In this document: piece by piece, positions 45,841-57,118 of the stretch
Layout: each line of letters starts with the position of its first letter
Numbering within the stretch: the first letter of the stretch is position 1
Assembly (NCBI GenBank): GCA_008360975.2
Contig: VLJF02000046.1
Coordinates: forward strand, 558,001-622,000
From: Lichenostomus cassidix
Taxonomy: Eukaryota > Chordata > Aves > Passeriformes > Meliphagidae
DNA length: 64,000 nt
Direction of reading: 5' to 3'
Notes under the pieces: model-generated
What the model was told of the DNA's origin: nothing
Databases searched by the model: none
What the model saw: only the letters and a program-made list of their open reading frames with translations
Translations under genes and position numbers: made by a program

Positions 45841-46095
45841 AAAAAGAAGACAATGGGAAAAAAAAAACGGGAACAGAGTCACTCCGACCCCCGTCCAGCA
45901 CGCAGTCTCTGCCGGGCGACGAATCCTCCCCCGGAGCGAGGCTTGGGGAAAATGTTTTCAAAACAACCCGCGTTTCTCTCTGCGGCTGGGTGTAGTTAAA
46001 GAGACAGGACCACACATTTTTACACATTTTTTCTTTCTTGGGCATATAAGCCAACGATAGGGGATAAAGGATTATCATAACATTAATCCAAGACA
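45841..46095 (-). mobile_element. Truncated LTR of the left-edge ERV family
   Basis: On the minus strand it starts TGTCTTGGATTAATG at 46095 and matches the first ~240 bases of the LTRs at 1945 and 51364, including GCGGGTTGTTTTGAAAAC. It stops in the T-rich part, where the G/T block begins. Confidence 0.88.
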
Positions 46096-46096
46096 G

Positions 46097-46400
46097 TGTC
46101 AAACCTAGCCCCCTCAGGAGACACATGGGCGTTCCCACCTGGCCCAAACGTATATTAACCCACTGGATTCTATACTTTTCAGCAGTGGTGGCAGTGGGGG
46201 ACCCTCACCATCAAGAAGACCAGATGGAGGGAAGCCATGAGGTGTCTCTGGGACCCTTGGCTGGGTGACATGTTTCTACTTAACTCCTGTCACCCTCTCC
46301 CTGTCCCCCCACTCCCCCGGCACACTTCTTTTTCTATTTCTTTCTTTCTTTCTCTTTCCATCCCCTTGCCTCTTTTACTATTAAATAAAATATATCAATT
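46097..46400 (+). mobile_element. Possible decayed LTR
   Basis: Starts TGTCAAACC just after the truncated LTR, has a CGTATATTAA box, and ends near a pyrimidine-rich stretch and AATAAA (about 46384). No partner in the window. The call is weak. Confidence 0.3.
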
Positions 46401-46534
46401 TTTTGGGACCAACATCTAACCTCATTTGGTTTTAATAATGTGTTTTGGGTATACTTCAAACCTTTCAGGGTTTGATCTTTTTTATTCACAGACATAGCTT
46501 TCTTTGCCCTTCTGTGTTTAAACCATTTTGTGAC

Positions 46535-46730
46535 ACCTGATATCCATCAGCAGAGCCTGGCACCCAGGAGGACAGCATGACATCCTTGAAGACAGCCTGG
46601 CATCCATCAGGACAGTGTGGCACCCATGAGGACAGTATGACACCCACTGGGATGGCCTGAAGCCCGTGGAGACAGCATGGCACCCCTGGGGACATTCTGG
46701 CATCCCTGGTGACACCCTGCCAGCCACCAT
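46535..46730. repeat. ~28-bp minisatellite
   Basis: Units containing GACAGCATGGCACCC or GACAGTATGACACCC repeat about seven times, directly before the JAK3-like pseudogene. Confidence 0.8.
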
Positions 46731-46827
46731 TCCCAGTGGCTCTGAGGTGCTGGCGGTGGCTGTGGCAGGGGTCCCACAGCATGGGGACGTGGGTGACAGC
46801 AGTGTCACCCTGGCAGTGACCCCACAG

Positions 46828-47506
46828 AAGCTCAGCACTTGTGCGACTTCCCCGACATTGCCACCATCAGCACCGAGCAAACAGCGAGCCGGGAGAGCAG
46901 CCCAGAGGAGAACCAGCTCCTCACCCTCCCCAGGGCAGACAGCCAGGTGCTGGTGAGCTGAGGGGGCTTGGGGAGCCCGGGGGACTCGGGGGGACATGGG
47001 GCTGTCCCCACGCCTGGCACAGGACAGGGAGTTCCCCACACTGCAGGAGGCTCGTTCCTTCGTGGCTCTCCTCCATGGCCACTCCCGGCTGAGGGAGGAT
47101 GCCCAGCACTCCTTCTGCAGGGAGGTGACCTCTCCCGGCTCCTGGGGGACGTGGCAAACCAGTGCCACGGGGCCATCAGGGGGTGCCAGGACCCCTGAGC
47201 AGCCCCGAGCCGGAGGTGACAGGGGAAGGGAGGTGACAGAATCACCCCAGGAGGGGCAGGTCCCCATCCCACCCCCTGGGCACCACGGGACCTGCGAGGC
47301 TTGGGGACACTGTGGTGAGGGGTGGGCAAAGGGGGTGAAAGGGGGTGACCATTGTGTCCCTGAGGGTGACCAGGGCCATCCCTGCCCTTGGCAGCACCGA
47401 GTTCTCTGTGACCGAGCCGGAGGTGGCCAGGGGTGCCCCAGGGGTGTCCCTGCTGTGCCACAGCCCCCAAGCCTTGGACAGTTCCCTGCTGAGTGTCTGC
47501 ATCCAG
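46828..47506 (+). pseudogene. JAK3-like pseudogene, three exons (FERM end and SH2)
   Basis: Relic of a Janus tyrosine kinase, which in its complete form signals from cytokine receptors. Exon A (46828-46952) reads HLCDFPDIATIS and LPRADSQVL, then a GTGAGC donor. Intron 46953-47022 ends in CACAG. Exon B (47023 to about 47180) reads EFPTLQEARSFVALLHGHSR and FCREVTSP, then after a one-base shift LLGDVANQCHGAI. Exon C (47395-47506) reads SPQALDSSLLSVCIQ, bounded by GGCAG and GTGAGA. Order and introns match the FERM-SH2 junction of JAK3-type kinases. The SH2 segment lost its Arg-Arg pair, and no kinase domain follows. Since introns are kept it is a DNA-level duplicate, not a retrocopy. JAK3 fits better than JAK1 or JAK2, from the wording. 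Confidence 0.8.
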
Positions 47507-47599
47507 GTGAGACCCCCATGGCACCCCCGGGGGTTTGCGGTGGCCATGACTGTGCAAGACCCTGTTCCCGAGAGGGAAACACAGCACCTGTGATGCAAG

Positions 47600-47945
47600 A
47601 AAAGGGCTGTGTGACATCACAGGATGGGTTGTGTGAGGTCACAGAGTGGGCTACAACATCACAGAGTGTGTTATGTGTGTCATCAAGTGACTATAGCATA
47701 ATAGAGGGGACTGTGTGACATCACAGAGCAGGCTGTGACATCACAGGACAGCTGTGTGGCATCACAGGGTGGACTGTGACATCACAGGATGGTGGTGTGA
47801 CATAACAGAGCCAGCTGTGACAGTACAGGGTGGGCTGTGATGTTACAAAGCAGGCTGTGACATCACAGAGCAGACTCACATCATAGAGGAGGGCAGAGTG
47901 ACATCACAGAGCAACCTTTGACATCACAGAGGGCTGTGTAGGGTC
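47600..47945. repeat. TGACATCACAG minisatellite
   Basis: About fifteen units of roughly 20-25 bases, each with TGACATCACAGAG or a variant. The octamer TGACATCA is one base away from a cAMP-response element. Confidence 0.88.
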
Positions 47946-48229
47946 ACTGGGTTGGGCCCTCCAGCCCAGGCCCTCCCTCACAGCTTCCCCCCCTCAGAGA
48001 AGTCCTTCCTGTTACTCATGTACAGTGGGGTCCCCTGTCCCTCTGGGTCCCTTTCCTCCCCAGTGCTGCAGCCTTTCCCAGAGGATGGTCCATGAATGCA
48101 CCCCAGAGCCTGACACAGGGACAAGGAGTTTGGGCTGTGTGACCAGGACATCAAGGATGTGGATTCTCCAGTTCACTGTGGCCTGGTTTGTGTTCCCCAG
48201 GGCAGGAAAGATGTCTGGCAGCTGCAGCA
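47946..48229. other. No gene recognised
   Basis: Spacer between minisatellite and CR1 piece. Confidence 0.5.
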
Positions 48230-48420
48230 GGGTCAGTGAAGAGCCTCCAAGGTGGGGCTGGAGCCCTTTGGCTGTGAGGAGAGGCTGAGGGAGCTGGGCT
48301 TGTCCAGCCCAGAGAAGGGAAGGCTGAGGGGCTCCTCATCCCAGCCTGGCAGTGCCAGCGAGGAGGTGATGGAGAACACAGAGCCAGGCTCTTCACCAGG
48401 GTGCTGGTGGGAGACAAAAG
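48230..48420 (+). mobile_element. CR1 LINE fragment
   Basis: GAGAGGCTGAGGGAGCTGGG, CCAGCCCAGAGAAGGGAAGG are standard CR1 3'-region wording; the remainder is diverged. Confidence 0.75.
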
Positions 48421-48539
48421 ACAATGGGTGGGAGGGGAAAGAGGGGAGGTTCAGCCAGGAAGGAGGAGCTAGAATGAGTCAAGCTGGTTTCAGCACTTCC
48501 TCAATATCAAAAGCAACCAGATCCTCCTTCTCCATCCAC

Positions 48540-51165
48540 CACTGACAGCTTTGCAAATAGGTCATTGTCTGAGCTGTCTTAACCCTAGTCCAGGCACAGT
48601 GTCCTAATACATGTTACATGTGTTTATATTATGACAGCATCATCTTTGTCTAAAATTGATTTTGTGTAGAAATCCCTTGTAGATGGTGGACTCATCGGAT
48701 GCTGCTGGGACATCACACAGAGCTGAGGGAAGAGCTGTGATGGTTATTAAAATGAGTCATGTTCAACATCCATTTCTTGGCAAGGAAGAGAAACTTTCTG
48801 TGCCTCAGAGTCTCACCAGTTCCTGACCCCAAAGGACACAAACCTGATCACTTGTGGTTCCCACTCCAGTGGTTGCACTTGCACCTCCCTCCATCCCCAG
48901 AGCAGAGCTCCCTTGTCCCACAAAGTCCCTGGCAATGGAGGGATGAAGCAAACAGGACAGGCTGTGGGGATCAGGGCCAGGGCATGGCCAGGGATTTGGT
49001 GTGGTTGTGACCCCAGGGCAGGATGCTGCCCTTGGCCTTGCTGAACCTCATCCAATTGTCCTGGGCCCATGGCTGCAGCCTGTCCAGATCCCTCTGCAGA
49101 GCTTCCTGCCCTCCAGCACAGCCACACTCCCACCCAGCTTGGGGTCACCTGGCAACTGACTGAGGGTGCCCTCGGTGCCTCATCCAGATCAGCAATAAAG
49201 AGATTTAACTGAAGTGGCCCCAGTCCTGAGCCCTGGGCACACCCCTGGATGTGACTCCATTGCCCAGCACTCCTTGGGCTGGACTTCTGTCTTTTATGGA
49301 GCTCTGCATTCCCTTGCTACTGTTTGCTGCCAATAAATGAACATCCCTCTGTGTCTCAGGCAGCTCCTTCTCCAAGGAAAGCAGCTGGGAGTTTGTGCCA
49401 AGGAGCTGAAAGCTGCAGGTGCAGCCTGGAGTGGAGGAAGCTGAGATTTGCACAAGGCTGCTCTGAGTCCCAGGGGCTGGATGAGGGAAATGGTGGGGTG
49501 GGGGTTAAGGACAGTCAGGTTGATTGTCAGCAATAAAGGGTCTTGATTTCATGTCCTTTCAGATTGCATTAGGAGGTGCTGTGGATCAATACCAACTTTA
49601 GATTGCAAATATCAATCTATAAACAGGAAAAGAAAATTGAACAGGGCAAAACAATTCTCTCAGCATTGTTTTAAATACAGTATATTCACTGCCAATAGAC
49701 TTCTGAAACCTGTATAATTAACCACAAAACAATTGAAAACATAAATTCTTCCCAGGGGCTTGTCTCGTTTGGGTGTTTTGAAATGTTAATGAGCCTTTGG
49801 CACAGAATTCGTGAAGTGATGAGCTGAAGGCTGGACAAGCCTCTGGAGAAGTAAAATACTTCAGCAACCTCCAAGTTGCTGAGGATGTCAGCAGCCCCCA
49901 CTGAGGCCATCCCTGCCAAGAGACCATGGGGGCAATGAGCAGCCAAGGAGAGCATCCCTGGGCTGGGGAAGCAGAACTCAGAGGCACCAGTGGCTCCAGG
50001 TGGGAAATGGACTCTGCAATGTGGCTGTGAAAGCCCTGCCTGGGCTTGGCCAAGCAGGACAGCCAAGGCCTGACCCCCATGCCCTGGCAATGGGGATTGG
50101 TGGCCTCACAGGATGCTCGTGGCTCTCCTGGAGCAGTGGGATGTGGGGTGTGGGATGGTGAGGGCAGGAGAGCAGCAGGAGCCCTGCAAAGCTCTGTGGG
50201 CTGGGGGAGGAGGCCACAAGCCCTGGGGCTGCAAGGAACTGGTGTCTTCTCATGGGCCTCAGTGGCAGGGACAGCAGCCACAGCCAGGGGACACAAATGT
50301 CATTGCTGCTGGCAGGGGGTGGTCCCAGCCCCCCCAAGGCCTTTGGTCACCCCAGTGCAGCTCTCCTCCCCTGGCCTAGGCCTGTGCTGCTTCCCTTGCA
50401 GACTTTACCCACTGCCCCATTTCCCCACCTCCCTCTGACCCTGGGAGCTCCCAAAGCTTTCCTCATGTCCCTCTGTCCTCCCTTGTTGATGCTTCAGACA
50501 AAAAGCTGTGTTTGGCTGAGGAATGGCCAATTCCTGTGGGATTCCCAACTCCTGCCTTCTTCCCACACCCTGCTAAAGCTCCTGTGGCACCCAAGCTGTC
50601 CCAGGCACAGCCTTGCTGGAATCTGCTCCTTCTCTCCATCTCCCAGCACTGAAATCCATGTCCCATCTGCAGCCCTGCAGAGCAGCCCAGCCCTGTCTGG
50701 CCCTGCAGCAGGAACTGGAGGCACTGGAGGTCAGGGACAGCGACTCTGGCTCTGGAATGCTCAGGAGATGCTCAGCTCAGGCAGCTCCTGCAGCCCCAGG
50801 GCCAGTCCTGCTGCCCAGGACAGCAACAGAGTTGGCCCCAGGGCTCCTCAGGCAGCTCCTGGTACCCCAGAGACAGAATCACAGGATAAAACTTGTTGGA
50901 AAAGACCTTTGAGGCCATCAGGTCCAACCTGTGACCTTACACCAGCTTGTCACCCAGACCATGGCACCAAGTGCCACATCCAATCTTTCCTTAACCAGCT
51001 CCAGGTGTCACTGAATCAGCGGGAAAAAAATACAAAAACCCTCCAACAACATTTTAATGTAAGAGAGTCAAGGCATTACTTTATTATCTGGCCAGGATGT
51101 TGTTCTGGCCAGGATGTACCACAAAATCATCTCAGCCACACACAGCCTGGGTGTGCAGAGAGAAT
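48540..51165 (-). repeat. Duplication block A, right inverted copy
   Basis: Reverse complement of 11170-13680, including both CR1 pieces (about 48990-49215 and 50865-51000). It has an extra ~140 bases at about 51020-51150 that the left copy lacks. Confidence 0.85.
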
Positions 51166-51363
51166 CATTCCAGGATACATAGCTTTTACTCGATTTTTCA
51201 GATATTTTATACAGTAAAAATACATAGGAAAGCATTGGGTCAGTATTCATTGGTCTAAAGTTGAGCAAACTCCTGATATTCAGTTTCTCATTGGATCTGA
51301 ATCTCCTCACCTCTGATGCTAATTAGATTCTTCATTCTTCAGTTTTTCTCATCAGTCCTTTTC

Positions 51364-51943
51364 TGTCTTGGATTGATGTTATGATAATCCTTTATCCCCT
51401 ATCGTTGACTTATATGCCCAAGAGAGAAAAATGTGTGGTCCTGTCTCTTTAACTACACCCAGCCGAAGAGAGAAACGCGGGTTGTTTTGAAAACATTTTC
51501 CCCAAGCCTCGCTCCGGGGGAGGATTCGTCGCCCGGCAGAGACTGCGTGCTGGACGGGGGTCGGAGTGAGCTCTGTTCCCGTTTTTTTTTTCCCATTGTC
51601 TTCTTTTTCCTCGTTCGGACCCCTTCTCTTCGATCTGCTTTGCCACCCGGAGACCCAGGAGGGCCAGAGGACAGCAGAGCTCTCCAGGGATCTCCACCCG
51701 GCCCCGGGGGGGCGAGGAGGAGAGGGACTGCGTCTGAGACAAGGACTTTTTAATCAGGTTAAATAACTCCTTTTCACCTTGGTTTTCCCCTTCCCTTGTG
51801 CCTTGCAGGGCACTCTGCGTGGTTTTGTCAAATAAATAGTTTTTTCTTCACTTCCATCTAAGAGGTTCTGTTGTGGGTGGGGGAGGGGGTGTCAGGGCCC
51901 TTCGCTCTCGGAGGAGAGAGAGTCTTATCATTAACCCGGGACA
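51364..51943 (+). mobile_element. Solo LTR with 5-bp target-site duplication
   Basis: Starts TGTCTTGGATTGATG and ends CCGGGACA, matching the LTR at 1945-2536. TTTTC stands directly on both sides (51359-51363 and 51944-51948). AATAAA lies at about 51830. The exact repeat on both sides shows that a whole provirus inserted here and later collapsed by LTR-LTR recombination. Confidence 0.95.
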
Positions 51944-52239
51944 TTTTCCCAGGCCAGGATGTCTTCAGCCCTGCTGGAGGTGCTCTGGGGTAGCTGTTTG
52001 TGATATCCACCATGTCCTGTTGATAACCACAATGTCCCAGAGGATGTTCTGTTCATAGTCTTTATCTCTCTGGTTATCTCTGGGGTCACTCCCAATCTGT
52101 TGATATGCTGAGTCCACCAGACCTCATCTGGCAGAACAATGTCCTGAAAGAAACCTAAAATTCCTTTTCTCAGGGTAAAGACAAACAAAACCTTTGACTA
52201 AAGTTATACAAAATGTTTAACTTGATATGTATTCCAACA
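51944..52239. other. No gene recognised
   Basis: Spacer between the solo LTR and the satellite complex. Confidence 0.5.
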
Positions 52240-54150
52240 ACACCAAAGAGCCCCTGGGCACACAGTGACATCAGCGACCAGCACAGGTGACAATTGCAGC
52301 AGAACAGATTGCTGTAGGTCACTGAGGGGACAGGGTGACGTCATCAGAGTAATGCCTTCAGAGTGACATCAATGACATAATCATAGTGACATCATCAGCA
52401 ATCAGCACAGGTGACAATTGCAGCGGAATGGATTGCTGTAGGTCACTGAGAGGGGACAGGGTGACATCAGGGTGGCAGCGGGGTAGCATCAGGTGGCATC
52501 AAAATGGCACCAAAGTGGGGGAAAACAGTGTTAAAGTGACAAAAAATGGCACCAAATGGCATCAAAATGGCATCAAATGGCATCGAAGCGACACCAAATG
52601 GCAGTAAATGGCACTAAATGGCACTAAATGACACCAGAGTGACACTAAATGGCACCAAAGTGGCACTAAATGGCAACAAATAGCAAAAAATTACACCAAA
52701 GTGACATTAAATGGCACTAAATTGCACTAAAGTGGCAGAAAGTGACATTAAGTGGCACTAAATGGCACCAAATGGCTCTAAATGGCATCGAAGTGACACT
52801 AGATGGCACCAGATGGAGCCAAAGTGACACTAAATGGCACCAAAGTGACATCAAATGACACTAAATGGTGTCAAAGTGGCACTAAATGGCACTAAATGGG
52901 ACCAAAGTGACACCAAATGGCACCTGAGTGACACCAAATGGCACTAAATGACACCAAGCAGCCCCTGGGCACACAGTGACATCACCGACCAGCACAGGTG
53001 ACAATGACTGCAGAACGGATTGCTGCAGGTCAGTGAGGAGACAGCAGGTGACATCAAAATGGCCAAAAATTGGGAAAAAATGGCATTGAAATGACAAAAA
53101 ATTGCATTAAAGTGACAAAAAATGGCACCAAATGGGACTAAAGTGACACTAAATGGCACCAAAGTGGGACAAAGTGGCATTGAAGTGGCAAAAAACGCAC
53201 CAAAGTGGCAAGAAATGGCACTAAATGGCATCAAAATGGCATCAAATGGCACCAAAGTGGCACCAAATGGCATTAAACTGATAAAAAATACATTATTTTT
53301 AAAAAATGGCATTAAAGTGACAAAAAATGGCCCCAAATGGGACCAAAGTGACACTAAATTGCACTAAATGGGACCAAAGTGGCAAAAATGGCACTGAAGT
53401 GGCACTAGATGGTACTAAGTGGCACTAAAATGGCAAAAAGTGACACCAAAGTGACATCAAATGGCACCAAATCAGCACTAAATGGCACCAGAGTGACACT
53501 AAATGGCCTCAAATGGCACTAAATGGTATTAAAGTGGCACTAAATGGCACTAAAATGACACCAAATGACATCAAAGTGACATCAAATGGGACCAAAGTGG
53601 CACTAAATGGCACCAGAGTGACACCAGGGGTCATCAAGTGACACCAAATGGCACTAAGTGGCCTTAAAGTGACACTAAATGGCACCAAGTGACACAAAGT
53701 GGCACTAAATGGCACCAAAGTGGAACTAAATTGCACTAAAAGGCAGCAAAGTGGCAAAAAATGGCACTAAATGGCACTAAATGGCATCAAATGGCACCAA
53801 ATGGGACCAAAGTGACACTGAATGGCACTGAAATGGCACTTGATGGCATTAAATGACACTAAATGGCATTAGTGACACTAGATGGCACCAGATGTGGCAT
53901 TAAAGTGACACTAGATGGCACCAGATGGCGCCAAAGTGACACTAAATGGCGCCAAAGTGACACTAAATGGCATTAAATGTCACCAGAGTGGCACTAAATG
54001 TCATTAAAAGTCACTAAAGTGTCACTAAATGGCACCAAATGGCACCAAATTGTCACCAAATGCCACTTGAAGTCACCAAATGGCATCAAATTGTCACTAA
54101 ATGGCTCCAAAGTTCCATCAAAGTGACACCAAAGTGTCCCAAACACCCCC
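52240..54150. repeat. Decamer satellite (AAATGGCACC / AAGTGACACT)
   Basis: Roughly 1.9 kb of two alternating ten-base units, AAATGGCACY and AAGTGACACY, with many variants. A longer ~80-base unit (CAGCACAGGTGACAATTGCA, then GATTGCTGTAGGTCACTGAG) recurs near 52275, 52395 and 52990. Frames of 60-136 codons result from the ten-base period and are not genes. Confidence 0.93.
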
Positions 54151-55265
54151 AATGTCCCCAAATGTCCCCTTTCTCTCCAAAATTCCCCAATTTCCACCTA
54201 AAACTCTCCAATTTCCCCCAAATTTTCCCAATTTTTCCCTAATTTATTCTCATTTTACCCCAAATTTCTCCAATTTTTCTCATTTCCCCCAAAAAATTCC
54301 CCAAATTTTCCTCCTTTTTCCCCATTCTATTTGCATTTTTCCCCATTTCCCCCAAATTTTTTCCAAAATTCCCCAAAATTTTGCCTCAAAATTGCCCGGT
54401 CTCTCAAATTTTCTGCACTTCCCCCAAATTTTCCCAAAAAATTCCCCCCAATTTTTCTCAGAATTTTCCTTCAAAATTCCCCCAAACTTCCCAATTTTTT
54501 CCAAAGTTTTCTCCCAAACTTTTCTCCCAAAATTTCCCTCCAAATTCCCAAAATTTCACCAATTTTTCCTCCAAACTTCCCTAAAATTTTCCCCCAAACT
54601 TCCTTGAAATTTCCCAAATTTTCTCCAAAATTTCCCAGAACTTTCTTTAAAAAATCCCCAAACTTTCCCCATTTTTCCCCCAAAATTTTCACCCAAACTT
54701 CCCCAAAATTTCCCCAAATTTCCCCAAAACTTTCCCAAAACTTCTCCAAAATTTCCCCCAAATTTTCCCAGAAATTTCCTTCAATTTTTCCTATTTCTCT
54801 CTGAAATTTCCCCCAAACTTCCCCAAAATTTCCCCAATTTCCCTCAAATTTCACCCCAATTTTCCCCCAAATTTCCCCTCAAATTTCCCCCATATTTGTC
54901 CAAATTTTTCCCAAAATTTCCCTAAAATGTCCCCAATTTCTCCCAAGTTTTTTCCCACATTTCTCCCAAATTTCCTCAATTCTCAAATTTTCCCAGAATT
55001 TTTCTCTGAACTTCCCCCTCAATTTCCCCATTTTTTCCCCAAAATTTTCTCCCAAACTTCCCCAACATTTTCCTGCAATTCCCCAAAATTTCCCCAATTT
55101 TCCCAAAATTTCCCCCAAACTTCCATGAAATCTCCCCAAAATTTCCCTCAATTTCCCCCAAGTTTGCTCCCAAATTTCCCCAGAAATTCCCCAAAATTTC
55201 CCTCAAATTTTCCCAACATTTCCCCCCAAACTTTCCCCCATTTTCCCCAAAAATTTCCCCCATTC
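54151..55265. repeat. CCCCAAATTT polypyrimidine-type satellite
   Basis: About 1.1 kb built from CCCAAAATTTCC-like units of ten to twelve bases. It follows the decamer array with only a short transition near 54150. Confidence 0.93.
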
Positions 55266-55815
55266 TCCCCCTATGGAATGTGGAATGGGGGACATGGAAT
55301 GGGGACATGGGGGCTGTGGGATGGGGTTGTGGGGAGGGACATGGGGGTGTGGGACAAATGAGATGGGACATGGAATTGAGGACAGGGGATGGGGGATATG
55401 GGGGATCTGAGATGGGAAACATGGAATTGGGACAGGGGGATATGGGGGGTGGGGGATGGAGGATGTGGGATGTGGAGCAAGAGGGACACAGGGGAACAGA
55501 CATGGAAGGGTGATGTAGGATGGGGGCATGGAATGGCAGACAAGGGGCATGTGGGAGATGGGACATGGAATGGGGACATGGGGGATGGAGATGGGACATG
55601 GAATGGGGACCACAGGACAGGCACAGGGAATGGGGAACATGGGGGATATGGGGGACATGGAATGGAGGAATGGGATGAGGGACATGGGTGACTTGGGGGA
55701 TGTGGGAGATGAAATGTTGGACATGGAGTGGGGACTTGGGGTCTTGTGGGATGGATGACAAGGGACACATGGGGGACATGGGGAACATGGGAAAAATGGG
55801 ATCCATGGAAAGTGG
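55266..55815. repeat. GGGGACATGGAAT G-rich satellite
   Basis: About 550 bases of 12-14-base units such as GGGGACATGGAATGG and GGGGGATATGG. Purine-rich on the plus strand. Confidence 0.93.
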
Positions 55816-55820
55816 ACATG

Positions 55821-56174
55821 TGTCATGGTTTGACCCTGGCCAAATGCCAGGCACCCATGACATCTACTCACTTGCACTCCCCTGCCACAGCTGGGCAGAG
55901 GAGAGAAAAAAAGTTAATACACACAGGGCTCATGAGTTGAGATAAGGAATGGGAGATGCTCCAGTCCTCTTGAAGAACAGGCTCCTCTTGAAGTTAAAAA
56001 GTGAAATTTATTCCTAACAGAGTCTAAGCACAGCCCCTGGAGATCCATGGGGATGCAGAGATCCATCCACAGCCCCTGGAGATCCATGGGGATGCAGAGA
56101 TCCACCTGCAGCCCCTGGAGGAGGAGCCCAGGCCGGAGCAGGGGGATGCCTGGGAGGAGGCTGTGACCCCTGCA
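55821..56174. mobile_element. Avian ERV LTR fragment, cut by the gap
   Basis: Starts TGTCATGGTTTGACCCTGGC, a start shared by common passerine LTRs. It contains a 37-base direct repeat (AGCCCCTGGAGATCCATGGG and on) at about 56032-56110. The other end is lost in the run of N. Confidence 0.65.
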
Positions 56175-56674
56175 NNNNNNNNNNNNNNNNNNNNNNNNNN
56201 NNNNNNNNNNNNNNNNNNNNNNNNNNNNNNNNNNNNNNNNNNNNNNNNNNNNNNNNNNNNNNNNNNNNNNNNNNNNNNNNNNNNNNNNNNNNNNNNNNNN
56301 NNNNNNNNNNNNNNNNNNNNNNNNNNNNNNNNNNNNNNNNNNNNNNNNNNNNNNNNNNNNNNNNNNNNNNNNNNNNNNNNNNNNNNNNNNNNNNNNNNNN
56401 NNNNNNNNNNNNNNNNNNNNNNNNNNNNNNNNNNNNNNNNNNNNNNNNNNNNNNNNNNNNNNNNNNNNNNNNNNNNNNNNNNNNNNNNNNNNNNNNNNNN
56501 NNNNNNNNNNNNNNNNNNNNNNNNNNNNNNNNNNNNNNNNNNNNNNNNNNNNNNNNNNNNNNNNNNNNNNNNNNNNNNNNNNNNNNNNNNNNNNNNNNNN
56601 NNNNNNNNNNNNNNNNNNNNNNNNNNNNNNNNNNNNNNNNNNNNNNNNNNNNNNNNNNNNNNNNNNNNNNNNNN
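56175..56674. other. Assembly gap, 500 N
   Basis: Exactly 500 unknown bases, a placeholder length. Predicted frames that cross it are meaningless. Confidence 0.99.
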
Positions 56675-57118
56675 CTGGACAGTGGCCAGGCAGAAAGGGA
56701 CCTGGGAGCACTGATGGACAGCAGGCTGGACATGAGCCAGCAGTGTGCCCAGGTGGCCAAGGAGGCCAATGGCAGCTGGCCTGGATCAGGAATGGTGTGG
56801 CCAGCAGGAGCAGGGCAGTGATTCTTCCCCTGTACTCGGCACTGGTGAGGCCTCACCTCGAGTGCTGTGTCCAGTTCTGGGCCCCCAGTTTAGGAAGGAC
56901 ATTGAGGGGCTGGAGCGTGTCCAGAGAAGGGCAACAAGGCTGGGGAAGGGTCTGGAACACAAGTGCTGTGAGGAGTGGCTGAGTTTGGAGCTGGGGTTGT
57001 TTATCCTGGAGAAGAGGAGGCTCAGGGCAGACAAGGTGCTGTTAGGTCACAGGTTGGACTTGATGATCTCAAAGGTCTTTTCCAACCTCACTGATTCTGT
57101 GATTCTCTGAAAGCACCC
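56675..57118 (+). mobile_element. CR1 LINE 3' end
   Basis: Long clear match to CR1 wording: GACAGCAGGCTGGACATGAG, GAAGGACATTGAGGGGCTGG, GTGTCCAGAGAAGGGCAACA, then GGTTGGACTTGATGATCTC and the terminal GATTCTGTGATTCTCTGA. Confidence 0.92.

Noticed and set aside
46518..47642. 374-codon open frame on the minus strand
   Set aside because: It is the antisense shadow of the JAK3-like exons and their introns and runs into the minisatellite; no domain.
50252..51217. 321-codon frame on the plus strand in block A'
   Set aside because: Includes a CR1 piece, and the left copy of the block does not keep the frame.
52882..53757. Repetitive protein-like frames with LVPFSATL-type repeats
   Set aside because: Direct result of a ten-base satellite read in three frames; no start context or conserved length.
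55914..56856. Frames of 265 and 280 codons across 56175-56674
   Set aside because: They cross 500 unknown bases; most of the residues are undefined.
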